Positions 13,759 through 17,627 of a stretch of 17,627 nucleotides of DNA are shown one piece after another (position 1 is the stretch's first letter; the number at the start of each line of letters is the position of its first letter). The stretch lies in NCBI GenBank assembly GCA_013298375.1, contig JAAFHM010000032.1, forward strand, positions 1 to 17,627, given 5' to 3'. The notes beneath the pieces are model-generated. The model did no database searches. It was not told the origin of the DNA and saw only the letters and a list, made by a program, of their open reading frames with translations. The DNA comes from Ignavibacteria bacterium (GTDB lineage Bacteria > Bacteroidota > Ignavibacteria > Kapaibacteriales > UBA4661). The translations under genes were made by a program, and so were the position numbers.

Positions 13759-15957
13759 CTATGAACTGTGTGGCAATTCCACAATAAATGTTGCGCCCTT
13801 CCCCACTTCCGATTCGCACCACACGCGCCCATTCATCGCTTCGACCATCTTCTTGACAATGCTCAAGCCTAGTCCCGTGCTGTGTTCGCCGCCTGTGGGT
13901 CGAGCAGATAAGCGTGTAAATTTTCCGAATAACTTTTTGCTATCTTCTTCCGAAATTCCCGGACCTTCGTCTTGAACCCGAATTCGGTAGACCGAATTTG
14001 ATACTTCCAGACCCAATGTAACAGCAGTATTTGGCAAAGAAAATTTTATGGCATTGGAAAGAAGATTCTCCAAAACATTCCAAAGCATAGTTGCGTCGGC
14101 GAGAACGGGAGGTATTGCGTGTTCTTGGTTACGTGGAACAACGTGTAGTTGTATCAATTTCATTTCCGCGCGTGATTGATAGTCCGCTTTCACTTGTTCA
14201 ATCATGGTTTCCAGACTTATCGGAATAAGATTGACGGAAACAGCGCCGGATTCCAACGCATTGCTACTCAATAAATCCGTGATAATACGCATCATCCTGT
14301 CAACCGTGTCGGCGATGTGACGCAAACGCAGATGCTGCTCTTTGACATCTATTTTGCTTGAGAAGCGGTCAAGCAATTCTGCAGTTAATCGAATTGTTGC
14401 TAGGGGATTTTTCAGATCATGTGCCGCAATACCTAAAAACTCATTTTTTTCTCTGTCTAATTGCTCCAGCCGCTCATTTTTCATCTGTAAAGTATCGGTC
14501 TGTTCCAATATCTGAGTGTATGCGTCCTGTAATTGCTCATTCGCACCTAGTAGCTGAAGATTACTCTTCTGCAATTCTGCGTTGATATTTTCTATTTCGT
14601 GTGCCTGACTTTCCAATTGATCTTTCTGCTGACGAAGTTGTCTATTAGCAGATTGCTGCCGTTTTCCAAAACGCCATAAAAGAAGACCAATACCGAATGA
14701 AAGCAATAACCCCAAACTGACCGCCAAAAGAAGAATACGCTCACGCGACTGAGTCGCGCTTTGCAAGGCGCGGTCTTTGAGTAAGAGTTGATTTTCCGCC
14801 TCGCGCTGCTCAATTCTATTGACCATCTCTAAACGACCGATTTCGCGGCTTCGAGCATTATTAAAAATGGAATCCTTGCACGCAAATGATTGGCTTTGGT
14901 ACTCCAAAGCACGTTTGTATTGTCCTTGCTGTTTTGCCAACATCGCAAGATGAGCAAGTATTTTGGATTGCAGTTCTCGCAGCCCAATTTCACTCGCTAT
15001 CTGAAGAGATTTTTTATAGAATGCCTGTGCCTGTCCAAAGTTATTTTGCAAAAGATAAAAGCTCCCAAATGCCGAAAGTGTTTGTGCTATACCAGATTTA
15101 TTTTGCAGCATTTGCCGAATAGACAACGCCTCCTGCAAATAGGAATAGGATTTCTTGAAGTCCCCTTGAAGAAGGTAAGTAGAAGCGATGTCGTGCGTAA
15201 TTTCCCCAACCATTCGCTGATTGTTGAACGCCCTCTGAATTGCTAATGCCGAGTCAAAGTAGAGTTGCGCTTTTGTATATTCCCGATGGTCTTTGTGGAC
15301 ACGCCCGATACCACACAACGGCTCACTAAGAGGCTCCATCTGCTTTAACCGCCGGAAAATTGCCATAGCGCGTTCATAGTAATCTATTGCCGTCGTATAT
15401 TCTTTTTGATGAAAGTACAGCCTTCCAATATTCACCATCGTATTAGCAATATTCTCTTGTTTGCCGATGCGCTCATCAATGCGAGACGACCGTAGTGCAT
15501 AATCCAGTGCGCGGACATAATCTGCCTGCGCCTCGAAAACAAGCCCCATATTCGTCCAAACTGCCGAAAGTGTTTCTTCGTCACCGATTTGTTCGGCTAT
15601 TTGCCGTGAAGAATCGTAGAGCATAAAGGCTTTCGTATATTCAGAACGCGCAAGGTAGGAAGTGCCAACATACTTATACGCCTGTGCAAGATCCCGCAAA
15701 CTACCGAGATTCGTTGCACGTCGCATTGCCGCCCGCCCGTACTCTTCGGCTTTTGTAGGGCTGTGTTCAACAACAACAGCGGATAATTTTAGAAGCACGT
15801 ATAAATGTGTAGAATCGGGTAGCCCGGGGCGAGCGAGGCTCTTTGTGAGAGAATCAATCACGGCAGTCTGCGCGTAGAGCATCTGTCCCGAGAAGAATAG
15901 ACTTATCGGAACGACTATCCCAACGCACGAAGGAATAAGCCGCAGCAGAGATTTCAT
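13759..15957 (-). CDS. TPR-containing membrane sensor histidine kinase
   Basis: A 732-aa kinase. A signal peptide (1-29, cleavage near LYAQ-T) is followed by an array of about seven tetratricopeptide repeats (about 50-360) that would lie in the periplasm. Next come a helical linker, one TM (about 408-428), a coiled coil (430-505), HisKA with His513 in AHDLKNP, and HATPase with N635 (ENLLSNAIKF), G1 DEGPGI (663-668) and G2 STGLGLSIVKK (693-703). This is a common type in Bacteroidota and Chlorobiota. There is no receiver domain and no response regulator in the window, so it is an orphan kinase. Its last 60 or so residues are nearly the same as those of the kinase encoded 123 bp upstream on the same strand, so the two may share a partner. 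Confidence 0.93.
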   Translation of the reverse strand: MKSLLRLIPSCVGIVVPISLFFSGQMLYAQTAVIDSLTKSLARPGLPDSTHLYVLLKLSAVVVEHSPTKAEEYGRAAMRRATNLGSLRDLAQAYKYVGTSYLARSEYTKAFMLYDSSRQIAEQIGDEETLSAVWTNMGLVFEAQADYVRALDYALRSSRIDERIGKQENIANTMVNIGRLYFHQKEYTTAIDYYERAMAIFRRLKQMEPLSEPLCGIGRVHKDHREYTKAQLYFDSALAIQRAFNNQRMVGEITHDIASTYLLQGDFKKSYSYLQEALSIRQMLQNKSGIAQTLSAFGSFYLLQNNFGQAQAFYKKSLQIASEIGLRELQSKILAHLAMLAKQQGQYKRALEYQSQSFACKDSIFNNARSREIGRLEMVNRIEQREAENQLLLKDRALQSATQSRERILLLAVSLGLLLSFGIGLLLWRFGKRQQSANRQLRQQKDQLESQAHEIENINAELQKSNLQLLGANEQLQDAYTQILEQTDTLQMKNERLEQLDREKNEFLGIAAHDLKNPLATIRLTAELLDRFSSKIDVKEQHLRLRHIADTVDRMMRIITDLLSSNALESGAVSVNLIPISLETMIEQVKADYQSRAEMKLIQLHVVPRNQEHAIPPVLADATMLWNVLENLLSNAIKFSLPNTAVTLGLEVSNSVYRIRVQDEGPGISEEDSKKLFGKFTRLSARPTGGEHSTGLGLSIVKKMVEAMNGRVWCESEVGKGATFIVELPHSS
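13772..13793. repeat. 22-bp exact repeat, copy 1 (3' end of TPR kinase gene)
   Basis: These 22 bases recur exactly at 16094-16115. Both copies encode the FIVELP segment near the C-terminus of the two histidine kinases, and similarity continues over roughly 150 bp at a lower level. Shared ancestry with partial gene conversion is the simplest reading. Confidence 0.7.
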
Positions 15958-16080
15958 TGTTCTATGGAATTATTCTTCTTCTACAAGTACCCAATTACCG
16001 TAAGCGTTTTCAGCCCGTTGCTCTCGAATGTGTTACCACGCATAGTGAACTGGAGTGGTTTGGATTTCATTTTATGTAAC

Positions 16081-17463
16081 TTAATGTATTTGCGGCAATT
16101 CCACAATAAATGTTGACCCCCTGCCAAATTCCGACTCACACCATACGCGCCCGCCGTGCAGTTCCACAATTTGCTTGACAATAGACAGCCCAACGCCGCT
16201 TGAAGACTCGCCGCCTGTCGGCTCGGTGGAAAGACGTTGAAAAAAACCGAACAGTTTTTGTTGGTCTGCGATTGATAATCCCGCTCCTTCGTCTTTAACC
16301 GAAACACGCACTGCATCTGCGGTTTGCCAACACCGCACCCAAATTCGCCCGCCGAAAGGGGAATATTTCACGGCATTCGAGATGAGGTTATCAAAGACTT
16401 GAACAAGTCGCTGTTCGTCGGCAAAGGCAAAGAGTTCAGAAGGCATATCCAGAATAAACAGTTGGTTTTTCTCCTTTGCTGCTTGAGTGTAATGCGCAAC
16501 CGCCGTCGTCATCACATCGACAATATCGGTTGGCTGCCGGACAAGTTCAATTTTGCCCATCTCCCGTGCTGCGGTGTCGAGAATATCCCCGACCAATCTA
16601 TTCATGCGGCTTCCCGCTTCTTGAAGATGTTCGACAATAAGCCGCGTCGGCTCTTCCAAAGCAGGATTATCCAGCAAGACCGATGATAAACCAAGCACGT
16701 TGCTAATTGGCGCTTTGAGGTCGTGCGAAACAATACTGAGCATATTCAAACGAAACTGCTCGGATTGTACCAATGCTAGATTTTGCTCCCCCAAAATGTG
16801 CTGCTGTCGGCTCATCTGAATATTCATTTCTTGCAGAGTGCGCCCTTTTTGAAAACTATTGCGCCGAACAATAAACCAGCCAATACTGAAAAAAATATTA
16901 ACAACAACCGCCCCGATAAGGTCTTGCACACTATACAAAAAAATCGGATCAGACAAGGAAACACCAGCATTCCAGCAGAGCAGAATAAAGGCTATTAAGG
17001 AAATTCCCAACCCCAAATGGAGATGCACCAATCGAATCGGTATTGCCGATATGACCACTATCACAAAGCAATATCCGCCGACATAATTCGGTGCGCCCTT
17101 TGCCAGCCCCGTGATAATCCCCGTGCTGATAATCAAGTAGTATATCAGCATCGTTACAAGCAGATAGTGGCGTTGCGGATTCTTCCAAAAGTAACGAATA
17201 ATCCATGCAACAATAGTGATGACCGTCAGCCCAATACGGAAGACAAGAATCCATGGCTCATTGGGGAAAAGAATTGCATCTAAGCGTAAATATCCTAGCC
17301 AGACCACAAAGAGGATTGGTGAATATGGCGCAAAAAAGAGCCGACACTGCTCGTTAATTTCCTCCAAATACGTTTCAGGATACACCCGATTAGTGAATCG
17401 ACTTATGTAGGATTTGCCAGCTTCTTGAAGAGCTTGCCAACGATTTCGTATGAAGTCAGTCAT
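16081..17463 (-). CDS. Multi-pass membrane sensor histidine kinase
   Basis: A 460-aa kinase with an N-terminal cytoplasmic stretch (1-45) and about six hydrophobic segments between 46 and 199 (for example 48-66, 72-92, 99-119, 128-146, 148-165 and 180-199). A short coiled coil follows, then HisKA with His247 in SHDLKAP, and HATPase with N363 (DNLISNAVKY), G1 DEGAGL (391-396) and G2 SSGVGLSIVKQ (421-431). The membrane part has no domain I can name; it may sense a membrane or small hydrophobic signal. There is no receiver or regulator gene nearby. It precedes the TPR kinase on the same strand (123 bp gap), and they may be co-transcribed. The C-terminal LFGFFQRLSTEPTGGE and RVWCESE segments match those of the TPR kinase. 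Confidence 0.92.
   Translation of the reverse strand: MTDFIRNRWQALQEAGKSYISRFTNRVYPETYLEEINEQCRLFFAPYSPILFVVWLGYLRLDAILFPNEPWILVFRIGLTVITIVAWIIRYFWKNPQRHYLLVTMLIYYLIISTGIITGLAKGAPNYVGGYCFVIVVISAIPIRLVHLHLGLGISLIAFILLCWNAGVSLSDPIFLYSVQDLIGAVVVNIFFSIGWFIVRRNSFQKGRTLQEMNIQMSRQQHILGEQNLALVQSEQFRLNMLSIVSHDLKAPISNVLGLSSVLLDNPALEEPTRLIVEHLQEAGSRMNRLVGDILDTAAREMGKIELVRQPTDIVDVMTTAVAHYTQAAKEKNQLFILDMPSELFAFADEQRLVQVFDNLISNAVKYSPFGGRIWVRCWQTADAVRVSVKDEGAGLSIADQQKLFGFFQRLSTEPTGGESSSGVGLSIVKQIVELHGGRVWCESEFGRGSTFIVELPQIH
16094..16115. repeat. 22-bp exact repeat, copy 2 (3' end of multi-TM kinase gene)
   Basis: Exact match to 13772-13793, at the equivalent codons of the paralogous kinase. See that entry for interpretation. 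Confidence 0.7.
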
Positions 17464-17534
17464 AAATTTCTTGATGATGCATTCTCTTCAGAACAAATAC
17501 TCACTCACCTTACGCAAGGACGTGAAAAACCAAG

Positions 17535-17542
17535 TATATTTG
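17535..17542 (+). promoter_or_regulatory. Possible -7 element before the edge gene
   Basis: TATATTTG matches the TAnnTTTG -7 consensus and lies 41 bp before the ATG at 17584. No TTG is present at 19-nt spacing, so the match is partial. Confidence 0.3.
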
Positions 17543-17561
17543 GAAGGTAAAATCACAAGTT

Positions 17562-17573
17562 GCTAACGTTAGC
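17562..17573. repeat. 12-bp perfect palindrome
   Basis: GCTAACGTTAGC is a perfect palindrome ending 10 bp before the ATG at 17584. It lies where a repressor site or the inner end of an insertion sequence could be. Which of these applies cannot be decided without the rest of the element. Confidence 0.4.
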
Positions 17574-17583
17574 GGAAACGGTT

Positions 17584-17627
17584 ATGAAAACGGAATTGTT
17601 GGATTTGTATAGCGATTATTTGCTGAG
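17584..17627 (+). CDS. Start of a possible IS transposase (truncated by window edge)
   Basis: Fourteen codons, MKTELLDLYSDYLL, run off the window. The LYSDYLL segment recalls the N-terminus of DDE transposases of the IS701/IS4 type, which often begin with a similar YSDYLISS motif. This is a memory-based match over very few residues. The start is supported only by a TATATTTG box 41 bp upstream and by the lack of any other feature here. It is divergent from the multi-TM kinase, with 120 bp between the two starts. Confidence 0.4.
   Translation, partial: MKTELLDLYSDYLL

Overview
The window most likely comes from a member of the Bacteroidota/Chlorobiota (FCB) group. Three things suggest this. Two upstream regions carry the Bacteroidota-type promoter TTG-N19-TAnnTTTG. 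Most genes lack a clear Shine-Dalgarno sequence. The gene content is typical of the group: a TonB-dependent receptor, class III nucleotide cyclase, TPR-type histidine kinases, and a short AraC regulator near an SDR. No species can be named from the sequence alone. All genes are single-copy protein genes; no tRNA, rRNA or CRISPR array was seen.

Layout. (1) 11-3603, minus strand: a PAS histidine kinase, a short AraC-type regulator starting 2 bp after it, a hypothetical protein and an SDR oxidoreductase, probably one transcription unit read right to left. (2) 3695-4357, plus strand: an AlkA-like DNA glycosylase, followed by a strong hairpin. (3) 4455-12533, plus strand: a candidate promoter, then a YfiR/DUF4154 periplasmic protein, a small exported repeat protein, a TonB-dependent receptor, a flavin amine oxidase, a membrane HAMP-PP2C phosphatase, a SiaB-type kinase and a SiaC-type phosphoprotein, closed by a 17-bp perfect hairpin. 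(4) 12726-13706, plus strand: a coiled-coil class III adenylate cyclase. (5) 13759-17463, minus strand: two hybrid-less histidine kinases (TPR type and multi-TM type) with near-identical C-termini. (6) 17584-end: the first codons of what may be an IS transposase.

The main point of interest is region 3 plus 4. It looks like a fusion of two known Pseudomonas circuits. YfiR represses YfiN through a CHASE8-like periplasmic domain. SiaA/SiaB set the phosphorylation of SiaC, and SiaC activates the diguanylate cyclase SiaD. Here the membrane phosphatase (SiaA role) appears to carry a YfiN-like periplasmic domain, a YfiR homologue is in the same cluster, and the place of SiaD is taken by a class III cyclase with an adenylate-specific active site. 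I infer a pathway from an outer-membrane receptor through YfiR and partner switching to cAMP instead of c-di-GMP. A shared 28-residue helix links the small exported protein (two copies) and the TonB receptor (one copy), and may be an interaction module of this pathway.
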